Positions 16,197-23,838 of a stretch of 26,839 nucleotides of DNA are shown in pieces. Source of the DNA: DASYAN01 sp036501345 (GTDB lineage Bacteria; Chloroflexota; Ktedonobacteria; Ktedonobacterales; Ktedonobacteraceae); assembly GCA_036501345.1 (NCBI GenBank), contig DASYAN010000425.1:1-26839 (forward strand), in the 5' to 3' direction. The notes below the pieces were generated by a model. It ran no database searches and was not told where the DNA came from. It saw only the letters and a program-made list of their open reading frames with translations. Made by a program: the position numbers and the translations under genes. Position 1 is the first letter of the stretch. Each line of letters begins with the position of its first letter.

Positions 16197-16470
16197 GGAA
16201 CAAAACTCTTCGTTAAGCAAAGAACGTCCAGCAGGAGTACCGTTGGACAATACACACTGTGGATTAAATTCAGCAGAATATTGCATCACCTGCTCCGATG
16301 AGGTACAACTAGCCCATGTGTTGCAAATTAATCAGGAAGAGCTGTATGCCCTGGTGATGATTGAAGATACAGATACAATAGAAGAGATTGACATTTCCCT
16401 GGTAGAAACAATTTCTCCAGGTGACCAATTGCTGGTACATGGTGGTGTCGCGATAGCACACGCTGGCTAG
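16186..16470 (+). CDS. HypC/HupF-like protein without the N-terminal cysteine
   Basis: A 94-residue protein. Residues 33-90 read as a HypC/HupF-type barrel: C-I-T-C-S-D-E (33-39), then ALVMIEDTDTIEEIDISLV and the closing segment SPGDQLLVHGGVAIA, typical of the family. A polar 30-residue leader precedes it, so the M-C-[LI]-G start of true HypC with its essential Cys2 is missing; a Cys-x2-Cys pair at 33/36 takes its place. The ATG at 16186 has GAGGGA eight bases upstream and lies inside the end of the SIS gene. Placed between two SIS genes and before hypD, it is likely an assembly chaperone, perhaps protecting against O2 or handling the 1h-specific large subunit. Function is inferred. Confidence 0.75.
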   Translation: MSNEEQNSSLSKERPAGVPLDNTHCGLNSAEYCITCSDEVQLAHVLQINQEELYALVMIEDTDTIEEIDISLVETISPGDQLLVHGGVAIAHAG

Positions 16471-16486
16471 AGGGGCAAGGTATAAG

Positions 16487-17158
16487 ATGAGCAATTCCGA
16501 AGGATCTGAGTATGATAGGCTCTTTTACCCCTACCTTTTTGAAGGGGGCAAGGCCAGTCTTGAAGATGTACTCGAACAGGTACGTCATTCGACACTGGAG
16601 AAATGTAATGAGATCATAGCGTTGCGCCAAGCAACGTTTGAACGTTTCAGAGAGCAGATTATTGCCGCCGGGCGAACTATGGCCCAGGCGTTTGCCAACA
16701 GGGCGACATTACTGGCTTTTGGCAATGGGGGAAGCGCGACCGATGCCCAGGACCTTGTAACCGATTTGCTCAATCCGCCCTACGAGGGTTGGCAGCCTCT
16801 TCCGGCAATTGCGCTCACAAACGATATCGCAGTCGTTACAGCGGTAGGCAATGATGTGGGTTTCGACAATGTGTTTGCTCGTCAAGTCATTGCGTATGGG
16901 CATGCTGGCGACATCGCACTGGGGTTTTCTACCAGCGGCACCTCAGCGAATATCCTGGCAGCCTTTGAGCAGGCCAAGAAACAGGGGCTACTGACTATAG
17001 GATTGGCGGGATACGAAGGCGGTAAGATGCGACATTCCAGTGCAATCGATGTGTGTATCACTGCCCCTAGTGATCATATTCCGCGCATTCAGGAAGCACA
17101 TGCAACGATTTATCATACATTTCTGGACATTATTCACACGCTGCTGATAAAGGAGTAA
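16487..17158 (+). CDS. SIS-domain protein 2 (GmhA-like, altered metal site)
   Basis: A 223-residue GmhA-like SIS protein. It keeps the substrate-binding elements: GNGGSATDAQ (79-88), VGNDVGF (120-126), the phosphate loop STSGTS (148-153), a GGK near 178-180 and RIQE-x-H with Gln202 and His210. However, the positions matching the GmhA zinc ligands His61 and Glu65 (E. coli numbering) are Asp89 and Asp93. Thirty extra N-terminal residues precede the fold. The ATG at 16487 lies 16 bases after the HypC-like gene, with GGGGCAAGG upstream. It is paralogous to the SIS protein at 15555, and each has lost a different part of the active site. Confidence 0.75.
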   Translation: MSNSEGSEYDRLFYPYLFEGGKASLEDVLEQVRHSTLEKCNEIIALRQATFERFREQIIAAGRTMAQAFANRATLLAFGNGGSATDAQDLVTDLLNPPYEGWQPLPAIALTNDIAVVTAVGNDVGFDNVFARQVIAYGHAGDIALGFSTSGTSANILAAFEQAKKQGLLTIGLAGYEGGKMRHSSAIDVCITAPSDHIPRIQEAHATIYHTFLDIIHTLLIKE

Positions 17159-17162
17159 GAAT

Positions 17163-18317
17163 GTGGGAATGAAATATGTTGATGAATACCGCGACGCGGA
17201 ACTGGCAAAACGCATCGCGGGAGAGATTGCAAAACTAAGCGACGACCATCCTCTGAAGTTAATGGAGGTCTGTGGTGGCCATACCCATACCATTTACAAG
17301 CATGGTATTGAAGATGTACTACCTCCTACTATCGATTTGGTCCATGGACCGGGCTGTCCGGTCTGCGTCCTGCCGATGGGACGTATCGATGATGCTCTAG
17401 CTCTAGCTCGCAGGGATGGTGTGATCTTTACCACCTTCGGAGATATGATGCGCGTGCCAGGCTCTAAAGGGAGCCTGCTTGATGCCAAAGCAGAGGGGGC
17501 CGATGTGCGCTTCGTTTACTCACCACTGGACGCATTCAAGCTGGCCCTCCAGTATCCTGACCGCGAGGTCATCTTCTTTGCAATCGGTTTTGAAACCACT
17601 GCCCCTTCGACAGCAGTCACGCTGTTGCGTGCACGCGCGGAAAAAATCAAGAACTTTTCGATCTTTTGCAACCATGTAACGATCATCCCTGCCATCAAAG
17701 CCATTCTCGATTCGCCGGATTTGCGCCTAGATGGCTTTGTCGGACCGGGGCATGTGAGTATGGTCATCGGAATGCGACCCTACACCTTTATCGCACGCGA
17801 ACATCGAAAACCAGTGGTGATTGCTGGTTTTGAGCCACTCGATATTATTCAATCGGTCTATATGATTGCCAAACAGATCGCTGAAGGCAGGTCGGAGGTG
17901 GAGAATCAGTATAAACGCGTTGTACGTCCAGAGGGCAATGTCAAAGCCTTGGAGGCGATGGCTCGTACGATGGAATTACGCCCCTTCTTCGAGTGGCGGG
18001 GCCTGGGTTTTATTACTCACAGCGCCCTGAAGTTGCGTGCTGAGTTCGCGGATTGGGATGCCGAACTGCGCTATCAAGTACCAGGGGTGCGTGTCGCTGA
18101 TCCAAAGGCATGCCAATGCGGAGAAGTATTGAAAGGAGTAATCAAGCCTTGGCAATGCAAGGTTTTCGGCAATGCCTGTACGCCGGAGACCCCTATTGGC
18201 ACCTGTATGGTTTCGCCGGAGGGAGCTTGTGCCGCCTACTTCAATTATGGGCGCTTCTCAATGGCAGCCGAGCGAACCCGTTTGAACCTTCTCCCTGTGG
18301 AACGGGCGAACGCATAG
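17163..18317 (+). CDS. hypD: Hydrogenase formation protein HypD
   Basis: A 384-residue Fe-S protein that forms the scaffold on which the Fe(CN)2CO unit is built with HypC and HypE. Functional cysteines are visible: the CGGH motif (Cys37), GPGCPVC (Cys65, Cys68), and the C-terminal [4Fe-4S] ligands in the region beginning CQCGEVLKG and ending GTCMVSPEGAC. GTG 17163 is preferred because AAGGAG ends seven bases before it; ATG 17169 is two codons inside. An ATG at 17161 is out of frame. It follows SIS protein 2 by four bases and precedes hypE by 27. Confidence 0.95.
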   Translation: MGMKYVDEYRDAELAKRIAGEIAKLSDDHPLKLMEVCGGHTHTIYKHGIEDVLPPTIDLVHGPGCPVCVLPMGRIDDALALARRDGVIFTTFGDMMRVPGSKGSLLDAKAEGADVRFVYSPLDAFKLALQYPDREVIFFAIGFETTAPSTAVTLLRARAEKIKNFSIFCNHVTIIPAIKAILDSPDLRLDGFVGPGHVSMVIGMRPYTFIAREHRKPVVIAGFEPLDIIQSVYMIAKQIAEGRSEVENQYKRVVRPEGNVKALEAMARTMELRPFFEWRGLGFITHSALKLRAEFADWDAELRYQVPGVRVADPKACQCGEVLKGVIKPWQCKVFGNACTPETPIGTCMVSPEGACAAYFNYGRFSMAAERTRLNLLPVERANA

Positions 18318-18344
18318 CAGAAAAGATACACGGAGGTAGCAGTG

Positions 18345-19451
18345 ATGGATGAGATATCCAGGACAGAACAGATTAAGGATGTCTTACAGAAAATCGAGCG
18401 GACGCGGCAGGCTCGTCGCCATAAATTCTACTTACGTGATGAAAAAATCACGCTCAGTCATGGCAGTGGTGGAAAAGCGACACATAATCTCATCGAAGGA
18501 GTTTTCGCACCAGCATTTTCGAATCCGCTGCTTGACGCGATGGATGACTCCGCTGTTTTCGGCATAGATGGAATGGGATCACGACTGGCCTTCACAACTG
18601 ATACCTACGTGGTAAGCCCGCTCTTCTTCCCTGGCGGCGATATCGGTAAACTGGCTGTTCATGGCACGATTAACGATCTGGCGATGGCAGGTTCCCACCC
18701 CTTATACCTCTCAGCAGGCTTTTTGCTAGAGGAGGGTTTCCCTATTGACGACTTGCGCAGAATTGTCACATCGATGGCCGATGCTGCCAGAGAAGCTGGT
18801 GTGATGATTGTCACCGGGGATACCAAGGTGGTCCAGCGGGGCAAAGCCGATGGGGTATTCATTAATACCGCTGGAGTAGGCATCATGCAGAATCACTGGT
18901 TACCAGGACAGACCCGCTTACAGTCTGGAGACAGGGTGCTACTGAGCGGTCCCATTGGCGACCACGGTATCGCTATAATGCTCGCTCGCGAGGCGCTCGA
19001 TATTGAAACCGATGTTGAGAGCGATACCATACCTCTCCATACTCTGGTTGCCACTTTATTTGGAGCAGTCGGAGAAAGTATCCATTGCCTGAAAGATCCG
19101 ACACGAGGTGGAGTAGCCACAGCGCTAAATGAAATGGCCCTTGGCTCAGAAGTTTCCATTGCACTCGATGAACGGGCGATTCCCATACACGAGGGAGTGC
19201 GGGGAGCCTGTGAAATTCTTGGACTCGACCCGCTCACTATCGCTAACGAAGGGAAACTGCTAGCCGTTGTTGCAGCAGAGGAAGCTGAGGCAGCATTTAG
19301 AGCACTGCGTAGCCACCCACTAGGCCAGGACGCCGCGCTCATTGGCAGTGTCCAGACAGAGCCAGCTGGCATGGTATTCTTACGCACCGATATTGGTGGG
19401 ACACGCGTGCTCGATATGCTGGTTGGTGATCCACTACCACGTATCTGCTAA
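18345..19451 (+). CDS. hypE: Carbamoyl dehydratase HypE
   Basis: A 368-residue ATP-dependent enzyme that turns the carbamoyl group received from HypF into a thiocyanate on its own C-terminal cysteine. That cysteine is the last residue (P-R-I-C, Cys368), as in functional HypE. The N-terminal glycine-rich LSHGSGGKAT (37-46) and the PurM-like ATP-binding segments (DDSAVF, TDTYVVSPLFFPGGDIG) are present. About 30 extra N-terminal residues precede the usual start. ATG 18345 has GGAGG eight bases upstream; the in-frame GTG just before it is less likely. It is the last gene of the hydrogenase locus; no terminator hairpin is evident after it. Confidence 0.95.
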   Translation: MDEISRTEQIKDVLQKIERTRQARRHKFYLRDEKITLSHGSGGKATHNLIEGVFAPAFSNPLLDAMDDSAVFGIDGMGSRLAFTTDTYVVSPLFFPGGDIGKLAVHGTINDLAMAGSHPLYLSAGFLLEEGFPIDDLRRIVTSMADAAREAGVMIVTGDTKVVQRGKADGVFINTAGVGIMQNHWLPGQTRLQSGDRVLLSGPIGDHGIAIMLAREALDIETDVESDTIPLHTLVATLFGAVGESIHCLKDPTRGGVATALNEMALGSEVSIALDERAIPIHEGVRGACEILGLDPLTIANEGKLLAVVAAEEAEAAFRALRSHPLGQDAALIGSVQTEPAGMVFLRTDIGGTRVLDMLVGDPLPRIC

Positions 19452-19489
19452 TGCAAGAACACCATACCTCATGTTTCCCGATTTTTTGA

Positions 19490-20127
19490 CTATTGCTGAC
19501 GTCCTGAAAGTACAAAAGGAAGCCATGTAGCAAGAAGGAGCATGCCGCAGGCTCCGCACAACAGCGTGAGGCGTATGCCTATGTATTCACTCACTACGCC
19601 TGCTAGCAGTGTGCCAAGCGGTGCGATGCCGCCAACTAGCAAGCTGATTACCGCGTTGATGCGCCCTTGCAGATGAACTGGAATGCAGTACTGGCGCAAG
19701 CTGATTTCACAGTTAACGGCCCAGGATGCCCCGTCTTTGAACTTATCATTACCCACATCTTTTGGGACACTTTGACGAGCCATGATGACGAGCCAAGTTA
19801 TATTGAAGAGGCAACTATAATCTCTGCTTTGGCGATCCTCTCTACATGCGGCTCAAAAAACTTGTGGGTAATGATAAGGGCTTTAGCCAGGGGTATCTGA
19901 CTAATGGAATAGAGTTGGAAACCACTATCACCGATCAGTTGCGAAATCCCCAGTATGCCGAGCACCAGAGGCACTGGTCCGCTTGCTAGAGGTGTGAGCA
20001 CTGCCAGAAAGCTATGCACAAGCGCACCACAGAGTAGTATTTGTCTGGCTCCAAAGCGCTGTGTGAGGTGTGGCACCATGAGTGAGCCAATCAGTGCTCC
20101 AATCCCACCCAGGGCTACTAGTACACC
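19490..20127 (-). pseudogene. MFS transporter remnant, truncated and interrupted
   Basis: Read on the minus strand, 20127 to about 19894 gives VLVALGGIGALIGSLMVPHL, RFGARQILLCGALVHSF and LVLGILGISQLIGDSG, and 19705 down to 19490 gives LRQYCIPVHLQGRINA, then LVGGIAPLGTLLAGVVSEYIG. Joined, these read as the C-terminal half of a 12-helix major facilitator transporter of the multidrug/macrolide-efflux type. About 188 bases of unrelated sequence with a 16-bp inverted repeat interrupt the frame between SQI and SLRQ, and the 5' half is missing beyond 20128, exactly where a second inverted-repeat element begins. No start codon or promoter remains, so it is a dead gene. Its original substrate cannot be told. 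Confidence 0.7.
19706..19893. mobile_element. Small inverted-repeat element (MITE-like) inside the MFS remnant
   Basis: A block of about 188 bases splits the MFS reading frame. It contains a perfect 16-bp inverted repeat, 19742-19757 with 19863-19878, and weaker similarity outside it. It holds no complete gene, only a short minus-strand continuation that stops within the block. It is probably a non-autonomous insertion element or an IS remnant. Exact ends and target duplication are uncertain, perhaps only two or three bases. Confidence 0.5.
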
Positions 20128-20296
20128 GAGGGCGTTTCTTAATTCTCAAAAGAGCCCTTTTCCTCTGCCCTTGGTGTTAAGGATAACGTATATTGAGAGG
20201 ATTTTTCCAGGACATCTAGGGAACAACTTCGGGAACAAAGGGGACAACTTCTTAAACTCAGAAACGCTCTGTTTATTCGAGTTACGAAACGCCCTC
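20128..20296. mobile_element. 169-bp inverted-repeat element (MITE-like)
   Basis: The ends 20128-20138 and 20286-20296 are perfect 11-bp inverted repeats (GAGGGCGTTTC), and the similarity continues inward imperfectly for about 15 more bases. The MFS remnant stops exactly at the left end. Inside, near 20217-20252, there are direct repeats of GGGAACAACTTC-like units. There is no ORF of note. These traits fit a non-autonomous transposable element or an IS end pair. Confidence 0.5.
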
Positions 20297-20423
20297 TATA
20301 TTCCTTAGAAAATCAAGAGGGAAGCGTATCTCTTTAGAGATGACTCCGCCCAGGGATATTTCAGACCATTGCACTAGCTGCCGATGCCATAGACCATGGG
20401 CAGTTCAAGGTCCTTGACTGCTT

Positions 20424-22142
20424 TCAATCAATCAAATAAGCATAGTATAAGAGATCTTTGAGCTGCTCCCGTACCTCATCAAGGCGTTGGGAAGACATGT
20501 TGGGAATAAGTGGCAGACTTCCAATGCTGCCGTTCTTGGACTCGCTATGAATCTTGTTCCCAGGGTAGAGAATATAGGCACACCTAACAATCTCATCTAT
20601 CGTGTATGGACGCCGAGTCTGTCCCTGCTGATAGCGCTTATATTGAATATTGTCACGATAGCGGTACATTTTCTCGATATCTTCCTGTTTGGGATAGTAG
20701 GAACCGTTCGAGGCGCGATCCCAGCGGTACTTGGCATCAAAGATGAGCACATCCTGTGGCTGGTCATCTTGATAGACCTCAATAGCCATATCAGGTGTTA
20801 ACGGGTAACTGCCGATGGTTGTTGCAACAAGAGCTGAGCGCAAGGTCACCGTGGATTGATTGGGATAGATCGGTTCGTATTTGATCTCGACTCTGCGATT
20901 CTCCTTCTTCAGCACGATGCTCGCGACATTTTTGCGCACATCGAACTGGAAGGCGTTCTTTTCTATTTGATAGAAGGTTGTATTAGAAACCATCTGATAG
21001 TCAGCTGCCAGTAGTTCTTCAATCGCCATTCTAGTGATCAAAAAGACACTCCACATTTCATACAATTCGCTGACTTTGCGCATCGCCAGCTCCGTCACAT
21101 AGCGATCTGTATTGTGTGTGGTCTTGAGGCGTTTTTGAAACTGCAGGTAGAGATGATAGAAACGGCTATACGTCGGGTGTTTCAGCAAGACCTGGGTAGC
21201 TTTTCCTAAAAGAGCAACGGATTGAACCGTTTTGAGAAAGGGTTCACTGCTCCACTGGATGCAGCGCTGCTTCATTTCCTGGCAAGCTGCAATGGCCTGA
21301 TTCAGCTTGCTAATTGTTTCACCATCCTCGTCATTGTGATAGCGGGCATAGATGGCCTCGCGTTGCTTTTTTTCGCGTTTGGCATGCTCCTGAATGATCT
21401 CCAGCTTGGCGGTTAGTTGTCGCTGAAGAAAGTGCTTGAGCAAGCGATTCTCATAGATATCATAGGTCGGGCGGCTCTGCTGCATCGTCCACCGTTGGGG
21501 GAGAGCGCGAATGCGATGCCGTTCAGCCAGAGCCTGAGGCAGGATGATGCTCTCTCCTGGCAGGGGAGTCACACGATCGGAGAAGTGGGAGATCTCTTGC
21601 CAATCCTGCTGGGTGCTCTGCTCATGAAGTGTGCTGTAGGGTTCACGGTGCAGATGCGACATAATATCACGAAGCTTTTCGATAATAGCGCGTATTTGAT
21701 GATAATCATGTAAAGGAGAGGTTTCCTGGACACGAGCAACATACTCTGCCTTTTCCATGGCTGGTGAGTCCAGGCGAAAGAGCAGGTCAAGGGCCGTCTC
21801 ACTGAGATCCTTTTTCATCTTTTCATAGAGCGGCTGTGAGAACTTGTGTGGGAAAACCCGCACCAGGGCCGTTTGAGGTGGAGAGCCAGGAAGCTGGACA
21901 ACAAAACGATACAGGCCTGCATAATGCTTGGGATTCCATATCCACATGCCATAGCGATCGGTTTCCAGCTCTTGGTCATCGATGAGAAGAGCGGTAATCT
22001 CAGGGGCTTTGGACGTGATCCGAATCATATTTCGACTATATTCGGTAATGATGAGCTGCTCGTTCTCATTACGTGGCTCGAATCTCAGAGGCTTCTGATT
22101 GATCGTGAGCCAGGCGTTAGCGCCAGAAACTAGTGTAGCCAT
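20424..22142 (-). CDS. McrC-like restriction nuclease (DUF2357 plus PD-(D/E)XK)
   Basis: A 572-residue partner of the McrB-like GTPase encoded just upstream. The N-terminal and middle parts (about 1-330) resemble DUF2357, with long helical segments, including a coiled-coil-like basic region near 235-275. The C-terminal part is a PD-(D/E)XK nuclease: Pro450-Asp451, then 17 residues on, Asp469-Ala470-Lys471 in LIFDAKYRW, followed by helices with QEDIEKMYRYRD. In McrBC systems this subunit cuts DNA when the McrB ring translocates on it. The ATG at 22142 overlaps the end of the McrB-like gene by 26 bases, so the two are translationally coupled and clearly one operon. Expected target: modified (for example methylated) foreign DNA, but specificity is unknown. 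Confidence 0.8.
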   Translation of the reverse strand: MATLVSGANAWLTINQKPLRFEPRNENEQLIITEYSRNMIRITSKAPEITALLIDDQELETDRYGMWIWNPKHYAGLYRFVVQLPGSPPQTALVRVFPHKFSQPLYEKMKKDLSETALDLLFRLDSPAMEKAEYVARVQETSPLHDYHQIRAIIEKLRDIMSHLHREPYSTLHEQSTQQDWQEISHFSDRVTPLPGESIILPQALAERHRIRALPQRWTMQQSRPTYDIYENRLLKHFLQRQLTAKLEIIQEHAKREKKQREAIYARYHNDEDGETISKLNQAIAACQEMKQRCIQWSSEPFLKTVQSVALLGKATQVLLKHPTYSRFYHLYLQFQKRLKTTHNTDRYVTELAMRKVSELYEMWSVFLITRMAIEELLAADYQMVSNTTFYQIEKNAFQFDVRKNVASIVLKKENRRVEIKYEPIYPNQSTVTLRSALVATTIGSYPLTPDMAIEVYQDDQPQDVLIFDAKYRWDRASNGSYYPKQEDIEKMYRYRDNIQYKRYQQGQTRRPYTIDEIVRCAYILYPGNKIHSESKNGSIGSLPLIPNMSSQRLDEVREQLKDLLYYAYLID

Positions 22143-23520
22143 CGCGTTTCAACCTGCTCTTCATCTCATCTAAACGTTGCTCAGAACGAGGAAGCTTATT
22201 TTGTTTGAGAAAATTCGATAATTCATCCACCATCGTTTTGACCACTTCTGTGCCGCGCACACGAGGGAGAATGCGTTGTTTGACTTGCAAATCAAAGGCC
22301 ACAAGTGGATCGAGCAGATTTTTGCTGTTGGCCACGTACAGTTCGATATCGCGCAGTACCCGATAGCCTAGACCAAGATTGACTTTATTGAGGATCTTGC
22401 TGATCTCGATGATGGGCTCACGAAAGGTGGTATCCGGTGTCTTGACCTGATAGCTTTTCCAGGTAAAGCTCGAAAGGGTGATGGGGTCAGGAAGCGTGGT
22501 TGGTTGAGGGATCTTGTCCAGATCTACCATAAAAAATTCCAGCGTATTGGCCCGATCGATAACCTTGTCGCTAATGGGTTGCGTTGTCTCATCGACATTG
22601 ATGGTACCTGTAAAAAAGAGATTGGTTGGGATAAGCAGGCGAGATGGCAGATGCTGGCTATTTTCCTGTTGCTCTAGAAGCTTTTGTTCTCTTTTGCTTA
22701 GCAAGAGGATTTGGCGATCCTCTGGCCGCTCTTCCTCCATGGCACTAAGAAACTGCGAGAAATAATACTCCACGTGAGCCAGATTCATCTCATCGAGGCA
22801 GAAGAAATACAGCTGATCCTGATCTTGATTGGCCTCCAGGATGAACTCGACCGCTGGTTCTGTGACATACTCTCCAGTAATCACATTCAGATGCCCCAGC
22901 AAATAGCGATCATCATTCCAGTTTGGACGCACAGGTAGACGCAGATAGCGAGACGTGTGTCCTAATGCCTCAGCATAGAGCTGCGAAAGTTTCGATTTGC
23001 CTGTGCCGGAGAGGCCAGCCAGGATCACAAAGGGCCGAGTTTTGAGACAAATATGGTAGTTCACAAGGGTTTCGTCATCGAAATAATAGCCTCGAGCTGT
23101 GATGTAGCGCTTGATAGAGTCTAGTAACGTTTTTTCTTCCATACGCTTTCCCCCGAGAGTTTCCATGAAGGGATCAACAAGGTTGGGTGCCAGTAGGGCA
23201 GCTTCGTTGACAACATTGCTATGAACTTTTTTCAGAGCATGCTGAAGGATTTGCGGATGAGTAACTTCAGCCAAACGAATTGCTCGGTTATAGATATCTT
23301 CTAGCTGTAGAGTGACAGTACCAACATTCCGATTGACAGAGGTAATCTGATAGGCGACGGGTAAAATAGTTTCCTTCTCTCCAGATGTGTGTACTGGAAT
23401 AATTCGATCATCGACTTGCAAATGGGTTGCAGGATGATGGAGGGTGATGCGAGTCTGGCCAGAGGAGATGTACTCGCGGACAACCTCTGGTGAAAGAAAA
23501 AGAAGATAATAATTGCTCAT
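22117..23520 (-). CDS. McrB-like AAA+ GTPase of a type IV restriction system
   Basis: A 467-residue motor subunit. The AAA+ domain of the McrB/MoxR class starts near residue 130: Walker A GLSGTGKS (169-176), Walker B with the characteristic LDEMN (242-246) followed by LAHVEYYFSQFL, the McrB-type T-I-N-V-D-E-T-T signature (306-313) and Arg323 as a likely arginine finger. The N-terminal 125 residues (LQVDDRIIPVH, VAYQITSVNRN) are beta-rich; from their pattern I suspect a PUA/EVE-like module that reads modified bases, but I cannot prove it. ATG 23520 has AGGACAGG upstream, and a TTGACA-N17-TACACT promoter lies 90 bases before it. It overlaps the nuclease gene by 26 bases. Confidence 0.85.
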   Translation of the reverse strand: MSNYYLLFLSPEVVREYISSGQTRITLHHPATHLQVDDRIIPVHTSGEKETILPVAYQITSVNRNVGTVTLQLEDIYNRAIRLAEVTHPQILQHALKKVHSNVVNEAALLAPNLVDPFMETLGGKRMEEKTLLDSIKRYITARGYYFDDETLVNYHICLKTRPFVILAGLSGTGKSKLSQLYAEALGHTSRYLRLPVRPNWNDDRYLLGHLNVITGEYVTEPAVEFILEANQDQDQLYFFCLDEMNLAHVEYYFSQFLSAMEEERPEDRQILLLSKREQKLLEQQENSQHLPSRLLIPTNLFFTGTINVDETTQPISDKVIDRANTLEFFMVDLDKIPQPTTLPDPITLSSFTWKSYQVKTPDTTFREPIIEISKILNKVNLGLGYRVLRDIELYVANSKNLLDPLVAFDLQVKQRILPRVRGTEVVKTMVDELSNFLKQNKLPRSEQRLDEMKSRLKRDGYTSFWR

Positions 23521-23609
23521 ACCTGTCCTATTTCTATTGAGAGTGGAAATAAAGAAAAGAGATGCTCATTATGAGATGGCGGCACAGAGATCTTTTCCGT
23601 TACGGCATG

Positions 23610-23638
23610 AGTGTAAAGGAACTACTATTCTATGTCAA
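23610..23638 (-). promoter_or_regulatory. Sigma-70-like promoter of the McrBC-like operon
   Basis: On the minus strand, TTGACA (23638-23633), a 17-base spacer and TACACT (23615-23610) lie about 90 bases before the start at 23520. The -35 is a perfect consensus match and the -10 matches four of six. Confidence 0.55.
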
Positions 23639-23709
23639 GGGCGGGGAGGGAGAATCTCATCCGGGTGCGTGTAGCGTTTTTGCAAACAGCTCCCTACTAG
23701 TCCCCATAA

Positions 23710-23792
23710 ACGAGCTAATGGTTTTTGACAAATGAAGGCAGCATGGCTGGGTATGGAGTTACCGGATGAAAGGTCAAAAATCATAAGCTCGT
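23710..23792. repeat. 20-bp near-perfect inverted repeat, 43-base loop
   Basis: Positions 23710-23729 and 23773-23792 are inverted copies matching at 18 of 20 positions, one mismatch being a G-T wobble. It lies between the promoter of the McrBC-like operon and the nuclease gene that ends at 23839. It could terminate the nuclease transcript or be the remains of a small mobile element. The rest of 23639-23838 has no recognisable gene. Confidence 0.45.
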
Positions 23793-23838
23793 CTCAGGCG
23801 GCCAGGGCAGGCCTGGATCAAGAAGTGAGAACCCCACT

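Noticed and set aside
18893..19387. 164-codon minus-strand ORF inside hypE
   Set aside because: Ser/Ala-rich antisense shadow; HypE itself is intact and clearly coding.
20345..20439. Open + strand frame ending QTIALAADAIDHGQF and a stop at 20437-20439
   Set aside because: It reads like the tail of a protein but has no start, overlaps the end of the McrC-like gene and matches nothing I recognise; too little to call a gene fragment.
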